Part shown: piece by piece, positions 1-10,447 of the stretch | Layout of the letters: each line of letters opens with the position of its first letter | How positions within the stretch are numbered: position 1 is the stretch's first letter | Assembly: GCA_037200125.1 (NCBI GenBank) | Contig: JBBCGS010000007.1 | Location: forward strand, 558,001 to 622,000 | Reading direction: 5' to 3' | DNA: 64,000 bases | Source of the DNA: JADGHX01 sp037200125 | GTDB lineage: Bacteria > Pseudomonadota > Gammaproteobacteria > Steroidobacterales > Steroidobacteraceae | Translations under genes and position numbers: made by a program | Notes under the pieces: model-generated | Databases searched by the model: none | Told to the model about the DNA's origin: nothing | The model's input: the letters and a program-made list of their open reading frames with translations, nothing else

Positions 1-802
1 CTCCGCGCAAAGCAACGCCGACTGGACGACGCCGATCGCGCCGTTCCGAATTGCGGGCGGTCTCTACTATGTTGGAAGCAAGGATCTCGCGTCCTACCTC
101 GTGGCCACTCCACAGGGAAACATCCTCATCAATTCCAGCCTCGAGAGCTCGCCCACCCTCATTCGCAAGAGCGTGGAACAGCTCGGGCTCAAATACAGTG
201 ACATCAAAATCCTGTTGATCAGCCACGCGCATTCGGATCACGACGCGGGCAGCGCGCGAGTCATCCAGGAGACCGGTGCGAAATACATGGTGATGGATGG
301 GGACGTGCCGGTGGTGGAAAGCGGCGGCACGCTGGACTTCGCCTACGGGAAGAGCCCCTATCCGAAAGCGAAAGTAGACCGCGTGCTCCATGACGGCGAC
401 GAGGTGAAGCTCGGTGACGCCGTGCTGGTCGCGCGCAAGACCGCGGGCCACACACGCGGTTGCACCACCTGGACGATGAGGTCAAACAGAACGGCAAGAC
501 GCTCGACGCGGTGATCGTGGGCAGCTGGAATGTGAATCCCGGATTCAGACTGGTCGACAAGCCGCTGCAACCCGCTTCATATCCCGGCATCGCCGACGAC
601 TATCGCAAAACCTTCGCCCTGCTGAAGAAATTACCGTGCGACGTCTTCCTCGCGCGCACGGCGCGTACTTCAACATGCTCGACAAGCTCGCCCGCGCGGG
701 ACAGGCCGCGAATCCGTATGGATCGATCCGGAGGGATACAAGGCGGCGGTAGCCGAGCGCGAGAAGGCGTTTGAAGCGGAGCTCCGCAAGCAGCAGGGGT
801 GA
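1..802 (+). pseudogene. Subclass B3-like metallo-beta-lactamase fold hydrolase, 5' partial and frameshifted
   Basis: The frame starting at base 2 is open from the window edge, so the gene begins outside. The visible N-terminus (WTTPIAPFRIAGGLYYVG) and the zinc motif HAHSDH match subclass B3 metallo-beta-lactamases, which are exported zinc hydrolases acting on beta-lactams or related amides and lactones. The downstream GH of AGHTRG is the next metal ligand. The frame breaks near 476, again near 650 and near 720. The family pattern continues across them in other frames: SYPGIADDYRKTF, then AHGAYFNMLDKLARAG, then DPEGYKAAVAEREKAFEAEL to a TGA at 800-802. Each break is explained by one missing or extra base. 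It could be a decayed gene, but base-call error is equally possible. Activity on antibiotics is not established. Confidence 0.7.
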
Positions 803-912
803 CGCTGCTCAGATGGCAGCGTTTCCAGCCGGCGCATGACATGCCGCTCTCGGTAGCGACGACGAGAATCACTCTCTGCCACGCCCGGCCGCGCCGCTGC
901 GCTTTCGAATGT

Positions 913-1499
913 TTACTTCGATGATCGCGCCGACAGCACTCGCTTGCTGAGCTCGCCCAACGCGCGGCTCATGACTTCGGGAAGCGCGCTCACCTGGCAG
1001 CTTCGCGGTGGCTCGATACGGATAGTCTCGTGTCCCTGCACGGCGGGCTGATCCGCACCCGGCCGCTTGAGACTCCAGGCGGCGCGTAGCGAGACCGAGC
1101 AATCGGCGTCGCCGATGAACTCCTCGATATCGACCGAGAGCGCGTCAGAGCCACCTGCCGCGCTTGCGGGCCCAGAACCCTGCAAATTGGCGGACAGCGT
1201 TCGCCGGATCATCTCACCGAGCGGCGCCGCCCACAGATCCGCTTCCGCCAGCTTCAGACGATTGGCGTCGAGGCGCTGAACCAGCTCGAGCCGATCGATT
1301 TCCCCGGCAGCGTCACGCGCGCGACGCTGATCGCCGATGGCGCGTTCCCGGCAGCGCCGGTGCTCGTCTCCGCGCCTCCCACTGGACTCAAGGTATAGAA
1401 ACGCAGCGGCGGGCTCGAAGTACAACTTGCAAAGCCGATGCCCAACGCGAGAAGAACCAATGCGCGCACGCCTGCGCGCGACCCTTTCAACGACCTCAC
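913..1499 (-). CDS. pqiC: PqiC-like outer-membrane lipoprotein (ABC-type transport auxiliary family), one frameshift
   Basis: The N-terminus has a lipoprotein signal ending in ALGIGFASC, with the lipobox Cys followed by TSSPPLRFYTLSPV, a typical start of the PqiC/DUF330 family. These lipoproteins are the outer-membrane partner of PqiB in an intermembrane lipid transport bridge. The frame is lost near 1305 and resumes as DRLELVQRLDANRLKLAEADLWAAPL, which is the conserved family core, and ends at 913. The start codon overlaps the pqiB stop as ATGA, so the genes look translationally coupled. Last gene of a three-gene minus-strand operon. Confidence 0.75.
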
Positions 1500-3138
1500 T
1501 GTTCACCTCGCCGCCCGCGTATGAGCGACTCCGGATGCCGCTCCAGGTAATCCGCCAGCCCGCGCACGGACCGCGCGGCGTCCGAGAGCTCGCGCATGAG
1601 TTGCGGCAGGTCGGTAGAGCCCGCCTTACCGTCCCCATCGCCACCCTGGCCGCCCACCACGCCGCGCAACGAACCGAGCGTCGCGTTCGCGCTGTCGGAG
1701 GTCTCACGCAAGCTCTTCAGCAACGACTTGAGATCCGGCTGCACATCGGAAGTCAGCTGATCGAGGTGCGTCAACGCTGAATCGAGCGACTGAATCGCAT
1801 GACCCAGCTCCGGCCCCGACGTGGCGCGATCGATGTTCTGCAGCACGTTACGTAGTGACCTGCAAGGTCTCGGCAATATCACCGGACGCCGCTGTCGGAA
1901 TCTTCACGTAGTCGCCCACGCGCTCGATGCGCGCTGACGGCGCGCCGTCCACCATATCCAACGTCACGATCTTGAAGCCGGTCAAGAAGTTCGCCGTCAG
2001 CACCTGCGCGCGCAGCCCGCCGGCGACGAGTGTTTCGATCTTTCGTTGCGCCTCTTGCGACGGCGTGCTCCCGCTCGACGCAGGCATGTTCAGCACCTGC
2101 ACGCGATCCGGATCGATGGCGATCGTGACCAGCGTGGTCAGCGTCTTCTTGCCCGGCTCGTAGCTGAGCTTCGCGTCACGCACGGTACCGATAGGCATCC
2201 CCTCCAGCTCCACGGGAGTGCCGGGGTCGATGCCGCGAAGGTTGCCGCTGAACCCGGCAACGTAGACAACTTGCTCGCCGCGCGGCTCACGAGTGGCGTC
2301 CCGCTGCGTGTCGTACAGCGTGAACGCCGCGCCTTGCGGACTGGGCGTTCCATTGTGAGCGCCGCCGCCGGCGTCTCGAACGCGACACCGCCCGAGATCA
2401 CCTGCTGCAACGAGTTCGCCCGAACGCGCAGCCCCTGCGACCCAACGGTGAGATCCACGCCGCCCGCGTTCCAGAACCGCGTCTCCGGGTGCACGAGCCG
2501 ATCGTAGGGCGCGCGAATGAATGCGGTTACGGTGACACCCTGCCCATCGGGCGAGAGTGAATAGCCCTGCACTTCACCGACCGACACGTCGTGATAGGTG
2601 ATGGACGAGCCACGCGTGAGAGACCCGAGGTCGGGCGCGGAGAGCGTGAACGAGCGGCCGCCGGTATCGGGCCGCAGCAGCGGCGGCTCTTCCATGCCCA
2701 CGAACGCGTCCTGCGTTTTCGAGCCTTCGGCCGGATCCATTTCAATGTAGACGCCCGAGACGATGGTCGAAAGCCCGGAGATTCCCTCGACACCCACGCG
2801 CGGGGAGACGATGTAGAAACGGGTGTTCTCGTTCAACGCCTGCTTCGCGTGCCGGTTCATGCGCGCATGAACGATCACGCGCGACAGATCGGGCACGAGC
2901 TCGAGATCCTCCACCGTTCCCACCACGACGCCGCGATGTCGGACGGTCGACTGGCGCGCCTGCAGTCCTTCCGCACTCCTGAGGAAATGGTGATATTCGG
3001 CCCCTGCAGCACGTACGAACGCGCGCCAAGCCACAGCACGATGACCCCCCGCCACGATGGGAACCACCCACACCCACGCGAACCACCGATGGGCGCGTGT
3101 GCGGCGAGCGGAGCGTCATCGGAACTCTGTTCAGTCAT
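1496..3138 (-). pseudogene. pqiB: PqiB-like MCE-domain intermembrane transport protein, multiple frameshifts
   Basis: Reconstructed across frames this is a protein of roughly 540 residues: a short cytoplasmic N-terminus (MTEQSSDDAPLAAHAPIGG), one membrane anchor near residues 25-45, then MCE domains (for example FRSAEGLQARQSTVRHRGV and GNLRGIDPGTPVELEGMPIG) and a C-terminal helical region rich in L, S and D. PqiB forms a periplasmic tube carrying lipids between membranes. At least five single-base breaks are seen, near 1870, 2340, 2990 and two between 3010 and 3065. The last two lie at runs of C or of CCCA. Start overlaps the pqiA stop as ATGA. With so many one-base breaks in an otherwise well-conserved protein, sequence error is a serious possibility. 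Confidence 0.75.
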
Positions 3139-3784
3139 GCGGCGCTTTCAGCTGCGGCATCCCACATCAGCCGTGAATCGAACGTTTCCGTGGCGACCAT
3201 CGTGATCACGACCACGGCAGCGAAGGCGACCAGGCCGGGCTCGGCACGCACGGTCGTCAAGGTGCCGAACTGTAACAGCGCAACGAGCACGGAGCCCATG
3301 AATACGTCGATATTGGACCAGCGCCCGATGGCCTCGATGGTGCGATAAAGCCGTGTGCGGGTATGGATCAGGCGACCCGAACGCAGCCGGATCGCGATCA
3401 GCATCCATGTAAGGCTCAGCAGCTTCGTGAGCGGCAAGACGACGCTCGCGATGAAGACGATCACCGCGAGAGGCGCCAGGTGGTTATCGATGAGCTCGAA
3501 CACGCCACTCATGATGGTGTGGCTCTCGTCCCCTCCCACTCCGATGAGGGTCGTCACGGGCAGCAGGTTCGCAGGGATATACAAGAGGTATCCCGCCGCC
3601 AGCAGCGCTGCCGTACGCCGCATGGCGTCGGGCTTGCGCGGATGCAGATTGGCCCGACAACGCGGCAAGAATGATATGCGGAGCTCGCGGGCACGATGAG
3701 GTCGCAGGCGGTGCTCCCAATCAGCGTTTTGGTATGCGAACCTCTTCTGCCGGTGACTGTAGGGTCGCGAGATGTGGCCTTCAA
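3135..3784 (-). CDS. pqiA: PqiA-family integral membrane protein, one frameshift
   Basis: A single PqiA domain of about 215 residues. A zinc-ribbon-like segment (ACDLIVPASSAYHSC) is followed by four predicted membrane helices, starting with ALLAAGYLLYIPANLLPVTT, a hallmark of the family. PqiA is the inner-membrane partner of PqiB. Full-length E. coli PqiA carries two such domains; this one has one, as is common. The frame breaks near 3664. Restoring one C there yields SCPRCRANLHPRKPD, which rebuilds the second CxxC of the ribbon, so a one-base deletion in the sequence is the best explanation. The start at 3784 is uncertain; a start nearer 3750 is possible. First gene of the pqiABC operon. Confidence 0.75.
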
Positions 3785-3806
3785 CTAGAGCCACATTCTA
3801 GATAAT

Positions 3807-4537
3807 ATGGACTTGACGGAAGGCCACCCTGGTTGCAGCTTGGCGGCATGCCCCCTCCACCCTGTTCTTGAAGAGCGGCTGAACGCTGCGCTCATCGCTC
3901 GTCCTCCCGCGACATCGACTCATCGCGATGTCTCTTTGCCGGCCGTGCCGGGCAAAGCGCACGCCGTCATCGGAATGCGCCGCGCGGGCAAGACAACCTT
4001 CCTGCGCCAGCTTCTCGCCGAACGGCGGGGCCGATCTGCCTCCGGAGCGGGGCGCTCTACCTCAGCTTCGATGACGACCGGCTGGCGGGGATCGGGGTCG
4101 ATCAGCTCGGGTTCCTGCTCGAAGAGTTCTACCGGCGCTATCCGGCACTACGCGCACGGCAGCCCGTCCTCTGGCTGCTGGACGAAATTCAGCTGGTGCC
4201 TGGGTGGGAGCGCTTCATCCGGCGTGTCATGGACTCCGAGCATGCCGAGTTCGTCGTTTCCGGTTCTTCCGCGCGAATGCTTTCGCGCGAAGTGCACACC
4301 TCGCTGCGTGGGCGCGGAATGGAAACGGTGATTCGCCCGTTCAGCTTTCGCGAATTCCTTCGCCATCGCGGCGAGGAGCCTGCGAGCCGCGGGCACTCGC
4401 CGCCGCGGCCAAGGAGCATCCGCGGGGCCCGTTGTCGTTTGTTGGTGTTGGACCGGGATGCAGCCGGGGAAATCGAAGCCTCAAAGGTGGAAGTGCAGCC
4501 CGCGTACGAATGGCTGCTGGGCGAATCACCGAAGTAG
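3807..4537 (+). pseudogene. AAA-family ATPase (DUF4143-type) with frameshift and internal deletion
   Basis: The N-terminus carries a Walker A motif, GMRRAGKTTFLRQLL. The frame shifts near 4025 and continues as LYLSFDDDRLAGIGVDQLGF and a Walker B-like segment LWLLDEIQLVPGWERFIRR, then FVVSGSSARMLSREV and PFSFREFLRHRG. All of these are conserved blocks of the ATPase family that carries a C-terminal DUF4143. Directly after GEEPASR the sequence jumps to RCRLLVLDRDAAGEI and VQPAYEWLL, which is the normal far C-terminus. The middle, well over 100 residues in intact members, is missing. It is therefore a real remnant, not only a sequencing artefact. Confidence 0.65.
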
Positions 4538-4608
4538 TGCGCGGCGGCGAGCCCGCACTGCCTGTGAGAGACAGGAGCCCTGACGTTCGTCCGCTCGGGC
4601 CGAAGCAC

Positions 4609-6746
4609 TCATTTGTTCTCCTGCTGCCGCAGCCCGCGCGCCATCTCCCCCGACATACGCGCGAATCTGATTCACATCCGCGGGCTTCAGGAACTTCGAC
4701 CAGCCGACCATGCCGCGCTCCGTTAGCGCGCCGCCGAGCACGACTTCGTCCCACGATGATTTGCTCGTCAGGAGCGGCGAGCGGCGCAGATCGGGGATCA
4801 CGTTGCCGGATGCCGCGCCGAAGCCGTGGCAACGTGCGCAATACGCGTTGTAGTGCTGCTCGCCCGTCGCGACTTCATCTGGTGAAGCAATCGTCGTCGG
4901 CGGATTCGCGGGCAATGCAGGCGGCGCTTCGGGCGGGAATGTCGCCGTGCCGTCGAGTTTGAACGCAACGACGCGTCCCACGTGCCGCATGCGAGCCGGC
5001 GCGCCATTCGTGCCCGTCGAGCCCGAGCCGGACGCGGCGGCGATGAACTGCTCGCCCTCCACGCTGTAAGTGGAAGCGCCCCCGGTGATGCCGTTGGGCG
5101 TCGGATAGCTCCACAGCTTCTCGCCCGTGTCCGCGCGAAACGCCACCAGCTCGCCAAGCGCGCCCGCGCGCGTTCGCCCCTGGATCACCAGGTTGCCCGC
5201 CGTCGCCAGCAGTCCGCCGCCGCGCCCGTCCGCGCGCCATCGCGCCGTCTGCGTGACAGGGTCCCACGCGAGCACGAAGTTGGAGGGCTTGATCGCCGGT
5301 GCAAGAGGCGCGGGAGGTGTGGCGGCACCGTGCGCGGCATTGCCACCGCCCGAACTGAAATCCACACCGATATTGGTGAACAGCTGCTCGCCGAAACGAA
5401 ACCGCGCCACCGAGCGAAACGGCATGCTCGATTCAGTGGCAGGGATGTACGCGAGCCCGGTCTGTGGGCTGAATGCCATCGGATGCCAGTGTGCGCGCCG
5501 CCCGCGCCCGGCGCAACGATCGACGGCGTCAGCCCGTACCGCACACCCGAGGCCTCAAACGGGCCGCCCTGTCCCGAGATCAACGTTCTTCGCCCACGTC
5601 ACCGCGACATAAGGCTCGGCCGACAACACCTCACCGACTTGCGATCGAGCACATAAAAGAACCCGTTCTTCGGCGCGTGCAAAAGCACCTTGCGCTTCTT
5701 GCCGTGAATGTCGAGCTCCGCAAGCGACATGTTCTGGACCGCGTCGTAGTCCCACTGGTCGCCCGGCGTTTCCTGGTAATGCCACTCGTACCGCCCGGTG
5801 TCTGCGTCCAGCGCGACGATCGACGAGATGAAGAGATTGTCTCCCTTGCCCATCGAGCGGAACTCGCGATTCCAGGGAAAGCCGTTGCCCGTCGCGAGAT
5901 AGAGTTGTTTCAGGTCGGGGTCGTATGTGAGTCCGTTCCACGCGTGGCCGCCGCCACCGTACTTGTACCAGTCATTGCCGAACCACGTGGGGCCGCGCGA
6001 GCTTCTCGAGAATGCTGTCTGAGGCAACGCCATCCGGTTTTGCGCCGGGCGCGCGGGGCACGACGTAGAAGCGCCAGACGAGTTTGCCGCTGGCCGTGTC
6101 ATACGCGCTCACGAATCCGCGACCGCCGAACTCTCCGCCGCCGTTGCCGATGAACACTTTGTCCCGCGCCACGCGCGGCGCGCCGGTGATCGAGTAGGTT
6201 GCGCCGGCCGGCGCGGTGGCGACGCTCCAGATCACGGCGCCCGTCGCCGCATCCAGCGCGATGAGCCGCGCGTCGATGGTGCCGACGTAAACCTTGCCTT
6301 GTAGACCGCGACTCCCCCGATTCACCACGTCGCAGCACAAAGGAAGGGCGGCGGGGCCGGGCACCTTGGGGTCGTACGACCACAGCGGCTTGCCGGTCTT
6401 CGCGTCCAGCGCGAACACCTTGCTCCACGCGGACGAGACGTACATGGACGCCATCCACCACGACTGGCGTGGCTTCCTGACCACGGTAGGTGTCGAAGTC
6501 GAAGGACCATGCGGGCTTGAGCCGGGAAACGTTCGTGGCGTTGATGGACTCGAGCGGCGAGTAGTGCTGCTCGCTCCAGCCGCCGCCGTAAATCAGCCAG
6601 TTCCACGGCTCCTTTTCGGCGTTCTGGAGGCGGGTGTCGTCCACGTTGGCGGGACGCGCCGGCTTCTCGGCGGCCGTGGCCTCGAACGCGAGCACGAGAA
6701 CAACGAGTGACAGCAGCCAGCCCGGTTTCCGGGTCTTGTTTCCCAC
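4609..6746 (-). pseudogene. PQQ-dependent quinohaemoprotein dehydrogenase of cassette 1, multiple frameshifts
   Basis: Signal peptide (LLSLVVLVLAFEATAAEKPA), then beta-propeller repeats of the PQQ alcohol dehydrogenase type, adjacent cysteines in PLCCDVV that match the PQQ-contacting disulfide, and the acidic motif WDYD. A C-terminal cytochrome c domain has CARCHG. The product would oxidise a primary alcohol or aldehyde in the periplasm and pass electrons through its own haem. The frame breaks near 6480, 6000, 5635, 5570, 5478 and 4655. The last lies in a run of five C; removing one base gives a natural C-terminus (MARGLRQQENK) and stop at 4609. Its start is 196 bases from the divergent MBL gene. 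Closest in style to the quinoprotein at 26112. Confidence 0.75.
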
Positions 6747-6882
6747 TGCGATTTTTCCCCCAACAGCCCCGGATCAGGGTAGCGACGTGCGAGTTAACCC
6801 TGTGCGTGCCGATGGGGGCAAGCACCCCCGGATCAATACGTGGTCTGGCGGCTCGATAGGGTAATAACGCTAGGGTTTCCAA

Positions 6883-6891
6883 TGCTATAAA
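6883..6891 (+). promoter_or_regulatory. Candidate extended -10 promoter for cassette 1
   Basis: TGCTATAAA, followed by T, fits an extended -10 element (TGnTATAAT-like). It sits about 50 bases before the MBL start at 6943, in the 196-base divergent gap. No good -35 hexamer is visible 17 bases upstream, which is tolerated for extended -10 promoters. A G5-CAAGCA-C5 hairpin lies just upstream, around 6814-6831. Confidence 0.35.
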
Positions 6892-6942
6892 TCGCCAGAT
6901 CAGATCGAGGGAACCCACTCTGCCCATGCCCGTGCAGGCGGG

Positions 6943-7903
6943 ATGATGACTCGCAGAAGCCTGCTTCAGGCGTCGCTCGGTGCGGCGGGCGCATCTGTGT
7001 CGGCTGGATTCGTGGCCTCGCTGATCACGCCGATGGCGCGCGCGAAGAACGCCGAGGCGGCCATCACCTCGATGAAGCTCGCTGAAGATCTGTTTTCTGT
7101 TCCAGGGCGCCGGCGGCAACGTCGTCGTGGCGAAGGGCGGCGACGGATCGCTGCTCATCGATGGCGGTTCGCGCGAACGTTCGTCGGAACTGCTGAAGCG
7201 CATCTCGGCGCAGACCGCCCAGCGCCGCGTGCGGCAGGTCGTGAACACGCATTGGCATTGGGACCACACCGGTTCCAACGAGGCGCTCGCGAAATCCGGC
7301 GCGGCGATCCTCGCGCACGAGAACACGAAGCTGTGGCTCGGCACCGAAATCATTTCGAAGTGGGAAGGGCGCACCTACGAGCCGCGTCCGCCGAACGCGC
7401 TGCCCACGCAGACGTTCTTCTACGACGCCGATGCGAAGCCGCTGATGTTCGGCGAGGCAGAAGCTCGAATACAGCCTCATGCCCGGCGCGCACACCGACG
7501 GCGACATCTCGTGTTCTTCCCGCGCCAGAACGTGCTGGTCGGCGGCGGTGTGATTTCCGGCGGCGAGTATCCGCTCGTCGACTACGTTACCGGTGGCTGG
7601 CTCGGCGGCATGATCGGCGGCCTCAAGGCGATGCTGAAGAAGGGCGACGCGAACACGCGCTTCGTGCCCGGCACCGGCGCGGTGCGTACGCGCGCGGATC
7701 TCGAGGCGCAGATCGAGGTGTGTTTCACGGCGCTCTCGAAGATCGGCGACAGCTACTACAAGGGGCAGACGTGGGATGAGCTCGTCGCCTCCAAGCCCAT
7801 GCGCGACTTCGATGCCCGCTGGGGCAATCCGGACACCTTCCTGCGGCTGTCGTACGAAGGGGCCTGGAATCACATCAATGAAATTCGTCGAGTGACGCGG
7901 TAA
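6943..7903 (+). CDS. Tat-exported MBL-fold metallohydrolase of cassette 1, frame-disrupted
   Basis: The N-terminus MTRRSLLQASLGAAGA followed by a hydrophobic stretch is a twin-arginine signal. The MBL zinc motif is complete: THWHWDHTGSNE. Conserved downstream blocks AHENTKLWLG and VGGGVISGGEYPLVDY are shared with the two paralogues at 19049 and 30649. The frame breaks near 7095. A second pair of breaks near 7457 and 7510 compensate each other; corrected, they give EQKLEYSLMPGAHTDGDIS, which restores the conserved HTDGD block. Related MBL proteins are found beside quinoprotein systems, but the substrate is unknown. It ends 4 bases before the DUF1592 gene and is clearly in the same operon. Confidence 0.75.
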
Positions 7904-7907
7904 GGGA

Positions 7908-10409
7908 ATGGTGAAAGGTTTTCTGCAATCGGCGGGTTTGATCGGGCTCATGACGCTCTCGTGTGCCGCGTGGAGCGCGGACACGAAGGTGATGACGCAC
8001 GCGGCGCCGGATATGTCGGCGTCGGGCTCGGCTTCGAATGCGTCGGCGGTGCCCACCGAATCGATCGCCGGCAACTGGAAGATGCTCGAGACCTACTGCG
8101 AGGAGTGCCACAACTCCACGGACTGGGCGGGCAAGGTCGCCTTCGACACCATGGCCCCGGAAGAAGCGGCGACCGACGCGGAAGTCTGGGAGAAGGCCGT
8201 GCGCAAGATGCGCGGCTCGCTCATGCCGCCACCGGGCAGGAAGCAGCCCGACGAAGCCACCCGCGCGCAGTTCATCAAGACGATGGAAACCTTCCTCGAT
8301 GCGAACGGCGCGCAGCATCCGCGCGCGGGCACCGTCGGGCTGCATCGGCTGAATCGCACCGAGTACGCGAACGAGATCCAGGAAATCCTCGGGCTGAGCA
8401 TCGACCCGAACGGGCTCCTGCCCCGTGACGACAAGAGCGACGGCTTCGACAACGCGGCGGATGTGTTGAAGGTCTCGCCGTCGTTCCTCGAGCAGTACCT
8501 GTCGGCGGCGCGCACGGTTACCGTGGAGGCGCTGGGTAATCCCAAAGCTCGCACCACGAGCCGCGTGTTTCAGGGCCCGCCCGAGGCGAACCAGTACGTG
8601 CACCAGGAAGGCCAGCCGCTTGGCACGCGCGGCGGCATGATCATCGATTACGACTTCCCCGCCGACGGCGATTATGAATTCACGATCAGCGGACTCATCG
8701 GGGCGGGCTATCTGTGGGGCGTGATGGATCCGAACACGCTCATCATCACGATCGATGGCGACCGCGTGTTCCAGCAGAAGCTGGGGGGTGATGAGGATCT
8801 CGAAGCCGTCGACGTGCGCCAGGCGCAGGGCGTCGGCGAGATCAACGATCGCTTCAAGAACATCAAGCGGCACGTGAAAGCGGGCCCGCACAAGGTCGGC
8901 ATCGCGTACGTGCAGAAGACGGCGGCGGAGTCGAACGAGGTTCTGCACGGCTTCGTGTCCGTGGCCGGCATGGGCCAGCACGTGAATGGCGATTCGGATG
9001 GGCCGCGCATCCAGAATGTGGAAGTGCGCGGGCCGATCGATGCAAGCGGCGTGAGCGACACGCCGAGCCGCCGGAAGATTCTCACGTGCACGCCGAAGAG
9101 CGCGACGGAAGAGCTGCCGTGCGCGAAGGCGATCCTGTCGACGGTGGCGCGCAAGGCGTTTCGCCGGCCGATCGCGGATAGCGATCTGGCTGGCGCGCTG
9201 GCGTTCTACGACCAGGGCTACAAGCAGGGCGGATTCGAGACCGGCATTCAGAAGGGCCTGATGGCGATTCTCGTGAGCCCCAAGTTTCTATATCGCGCGC
9301 ACTCGCCGCCGGATGGTGCGCAGCCGGGGACCGTGTTCCGCATCAGCGATCAGGATCTAGCCTCGCGTCTGTCATTCTTCCTGTGGAGCCGCGCGCCGGA
9401 TGAGACGCTGCTTCAACTTGCCGCGCAGAAGAAATTGCACGAGCCCGAGGTGCTGAACGCGCAGGTGCGCCGCATGCTCGCGGATCCGCGAGCGCACGCG
9501 CTGGTGACGAACTTCGCCTTCCAGTGGCTGAACGTGCACGGGCTCGAGCTCGTGGAGCCCGATCCGAACCTGTTCCCGGATTACTCGGCCGACCTCGTCG
9601 GGGACTTCTCTAAGGAGATGGAGCTCTTCATCGGCAGCGTGTTCGACTCCGATTCGAGCATCATCGACCTGCTCACGTCGGACAGGACGTTCGTGAACGA
9701 GCGCCTCGCGCTTCAATACGGCGTGAAAGGCGTGCGCGGTGGAGCGTTCCAGCAGATCACGTGGGACAAGTCTTACCGGCGCGGCTTGCTGGGCAAGGGC
9801 GCGTTCCTGATGGCGACGTCCTATGCGAACCGCACGACGCCGGTGCTGCGTGGTGCGTACATCCTCGAGAAATTCCTCGGCACGCCGCCCGCGTCGCCGC
9901 CACCGAGCGTGCAGGCGTTCGTTGAGACTCAGGAAGGCGGCGTTGCGCTCACGGTTCGCGAGCGGCTCGAAAGTCATCGCGATACGCCCTCGTGCAAGGG
10001 CTGCCACGGCGTGATCGATCCGCTCGGCCTCGCGCTCGAGAATTTCAACGCGATCGGCCAGTGGCGCGACAAGGACATCGACGCTGGCGCGGCCATCGAT
10101 GCCGCGGGCAGCATGCCCGACGGCACGCGGTTCAAAGGTCCGGACGATCTGCGCAATGCGCTCGTTGCTCGTCGCGATCAGTTCGCGCAGACCTTCACCG
10201 AGAATCTCATGACGTTCGCGCTCGGGCGCGGCGTGAAGTTCTACGACATGCCTCGTGTGCGTGAGATCGTGCGTGATTCCGCGAAGCAGGACTATCGCCT
10301 GTCGGCGATCGTGCTCGGCATCGTGGGAAGCGAAGCGTTTCAGATGGCGGAAGTGCCCAAGGTCGACGACGACCCGGCGGCCAAGAAAGAGTTATCGGCG
10401 GCCCGCTGA
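7908..10409 (+). CDS. DUF1592-family dihaem cytochrome-like protein, cassette 1
   Basis: 833 residues with a Sec signal ending near AWSA. Domain order fits the large planctomycete-type cytochrome family: N-terminal cytochrome c with CEECH at 64-68 followed by NSTDWAG and LMPPPG (possible Met ligand), DUF1587 (LHRLNRTEYANEIQEIL), a beta-rich middle part, DUF1595 (VARKAFRRPI), DUF1592 (LASRLSFFLWSRAPDE), DUF1588 with a second CKGCH at 696-700, and DUF1585 at the end. The protein should be periplasmic and bind two haems c. Its reaction is unknown; an electron-transfer or oxidoreductase role is inferred from the haems and from the neighbouring quinoprotein. Followed after 38 bases by its usual partner DUF1552. 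Confidence 0.9.
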   Translation: MVKGFLQSAGLIGLMTLSCAAWSADTKVMTHAAPDMSASGSASNASAVPTESIAGNWKMLETYCEECHNSTDWAGKVAFDTMAPEEAATDAEVWEKAVRKMRGSLMPPPGRKQPDEATRAQFIKTMETFLDANGAQHPRAGTVGLHRLNRTEYANEIQEILGLSIDPNGLLPRDDKSDGFDNAADVLKVSPSFLEQYLSAARTVTVEALGNPKARTTSRVFQGPPEANQYVHQEGQPLGTRGGMIIDYDFPADGDYEFTISGLIGAGYLWGVMDPNTLIITIDGDRVFQQKLGGDEDLEAVDVRQAQGVGEINDRFKNIKRHVKAGPHKVGIAYVQKTAAESNEVLHGFVSVAGMGQHVNGDSDGPRIQNVEVRGPIDASGVSDTPSRRKILTCTPKSATEELPCAKAILSTVARKAFRRPIADSDLAGALAFYDQGYKQGGFETGIQKGLMAILVSPKFLYRAHSPPDGAQPGTVFRISDQDLASRLSFFLWSRAPDETLLQLAAQKKLHEPEVLNAQVRRMLADPRAHALVTNFAFQWLNVHGLELVEPDPNLFPDYSADLVGDFSKEMELFIGSVFDSDSSIIDLLTSDRTFVNERLALQYGVKGVRGGAFQQITWDKSYRRGLLGKGAFLMATSYANRTTPVLRGAYILEKFLGTPPASPPPSVQAFVETQEGGVALTVRERLESHRDTPSCKGCHGVIDPLGLALENFNAIGQWRDKDIDAGAAIDAAGSMPDGTRFKGPDDLRNALVARRDQFAQTFTENLMTFALGRGVKFYDMPRVREIVRDSAKQDYRLSAIVLGIVGSEAFQMAEVPKVDDDPAAKKELSAAR

Positions 10410-10447
10410 ACGCGTGGCCAAAGCTGACAGCAGAGGGAACCCAGGCT

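Noticed and set aside
1..802. Antibiotic-resistance call for the B3-like protein
   Set aside because: Family similarity is clear, but the frame is broken, the gene is partial, and B3-like folds include many enzymes that do not act on antibiotics.
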